5,335 nucleotides of DNA from Pseudobutyrivibrio sp. UBA1225 (GTDB lineage Bacteria; Bacillota; Clostridia; Lachnospirales; Lachnospiraceae). Location: assembly GCA_002309345.1 (NCBI GenBank), contig DBWZ01000009.1, positions 1 through 5,335 of the forward strand, given 5' to 3'. Made by a program: the position numbers and the translations under genes. The notes under the pieces are model-generated. The model worked only from the letters and a program-made list of their open reading frames with translations, had not been told where the DNA came from and ran no database searches. Of this stretch, positions 5,004 through 5,335 are shown piece by piece (the first letter of the stretch is position 1; every line of letters starts with the position of its first letter).

Positions 5004-5017
5004 TTCTAAACACATAC

Positions 5018-5045
5018 AAAAAGGGCTTCCCCGAAGGGAAGCCCC
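5018..5045 (-). terminator. Rho-independent terminator of the upstream flagellin
   Basis: Minus strand: GGGCTTCCC (5044-5036), tetraloop TTCG (5035-5032), GGGAAGCCC (5031-5023), then five T (5022-5018). A perfect GC-rich 9-bp stem with the extra-stable C(UUCG)G loop and a T-run is a textbook intrinsic terminator, about 90 nt after the flagellin stop. Confidence 0.95.
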
Positions 5046-5050
5046 AATGT

Positions 5051-5069
5051 ACTAGTTATAGTAACTAGT
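5051..5069 (-). repeat. 3' UTR hairpin ACTAGTTA/TAACTAGT
   Basis: Perfect 8-bp inverted repeat (5051-5058 and 5062-5069) with a three-base loop, just upstream in the transcript of the flagellin terminator. With no T-run it is not itself a terminator; a role in 3'-end protection is possible. Confidence 0.55.
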
Positions 5070-5090
5070 CTGCGCGAAAACAAATAATTT

Positions 5091-5140
5091 GGATAATCCG
5101 TTCTTAAGCTATGCTTAAGACTCTATAGTTGCTATTATCC
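5091..5140 (-). repeat. Nested 3' UTR stem-loop that includes the flagellin stop codon
   Basis: Inner perfect hairpin TCTTAAGC (5102-5109) and GCTTAAGA (5113-5120), three-base loop. Outer pairing GGATAAT (5091-5097) with ATTATCC (5134-5140) encloses it, and the outer arm spans the last glycine codon and the TAA stop. Both pairings are exact in the sequence; folding in the cell is inference. Confidence 0.5.
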
Positions 5141-5335
5141 AAGAAGTGATAATACGCCCTGTGTTGCCTGGTTAGCCTGTGCAAGCATTGCCTGACCTGC
5201 CTGTGCAAGAATGTTGTTCTTGCTGTAGTTAACCATTTCATCAGCCATATCTGTATCACGGATACGAGACTCAGCTGCATTTGTATTCTCAACTACGTTG
5301 TCTACGTTAGCGATTGTGTGCTCAAGTCTGTTCTG
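5135..5335 (-). CDS. Flagellin, C-terminal fragment (start outside window)
   Basis: The last 66 codons of a second flagellin, running from beyond base 5335 to TAA at 5137-5135, which is followed in frame by a TAG. It is the C-terminal D1/D0 part that lines the filament core: QNRLEHTIANVDNV, AESRIRDTDMADEM, NNILAQAGQAMLAQANQATQ and the terminal LSLLG. Over the 61 shared residues it differs from the other flagellin at six positions (S/T, L/V, D/N, T/N, M/A, S/A), about 90% identity; at DNA level about 145 of 182 bases match. Its own strong terminator lies downstream, so it is the last gene of its transcript. Whether it has the same leader and promoter type cannot be seen here. Confidence 0.97.
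   Translation of the reverse strand, partial: QNRLEHTIANVDNVVENTNAAESRIRDTDMADEMVNYSKNNILAQAGQAMLAQANQATQGVLSLLG

Noticed and set aside
5104..5292. Minus-strand open frame of 62 codons over the flagellin end
   Set aside because: It is the flagellin C-terminus read in another frame; the true frame gives AESRIRDTDMADEM and LSLLG before the stop.
1..5335. CRISPR array, tRNA, rRNA or insertion sequence
   Set aside because: No regularly spaced repeats, no cloverleaf or GGTTCGA-type T-loop, and no transposase or terminal inverted repeats with target duplication were seen.

Overview
The window looks like chromosomal DNA from a motile, low-GC Gram-positive bacterium of the Clostridia, most likely a Lachnospiraceae member (Butyrivibrio/Pseudobutyrivibrio/Roseburia-like). 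The reasons are AT-rich intergenic DNA, strong AGGAGG-type ribosome binding sites, Firmicute-type flagellins that start with an almost bare D0 helix, a FliA/SigD-type flagellin promoter, and CsrA-like hairpins in the flagellin leader. The genus is an inference from style; nothing in the window proves it.

Every gene is on the minus strand, so the biological order runs from right to left. At 5335-5135 lies the C-terminal end of one flagellin (its start is outside the window), followed by a structured 3' UTR and a textbook UUCG-capped terminator (5018-5045). Next comes an intergenic region carrying the likely promoter of a two-gene operon: a MATE-family multidrug/cation antiporter (4866-3499) whose stop codon directly abuts the start of an aldo/keto reductase (3498-2647). 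After that is a toxin-antitoxin operon: an XRE-type HTH antitoxin (2567-2097) overlapping by 7 nt a PemK/MazF-like toxin (2103-1807). It has a sigma-A promoter containing a chain of CGTATT half-sites and a composite hairpin terminator.

Immediately after that terminator is a sigma-28 promoter (1717-1691) driving a second, nearly complete flagellin (1394 to beyond position 1). It does so through an unusually long leader of about 290 nt. The leader begins with a strong hairpin at the predicted transcript start, holds a possible 23-residue leader peptide, and ends in two tandem hairpins that each display GGA in a six-base loop. The second of these contains the Shine-Dalgarno sequence. This is the architecture expected of a CsrA (CsrA-FliW) controlled flagellin mRNA and is the most interesting signal in the window.

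Taken together, two flagellin paralogues (about 90% identical over the 61 shared C-terminal residues, about 80% at DNA level over 182 bp) bracket a non-motility cassette of transporter, reductase and toxin-antitoxin. Each unit has its own promoter, and the flagellin and toxin-antitoxin units have visible terminators, so the cassette appears to be functionally independent of the flagellins.
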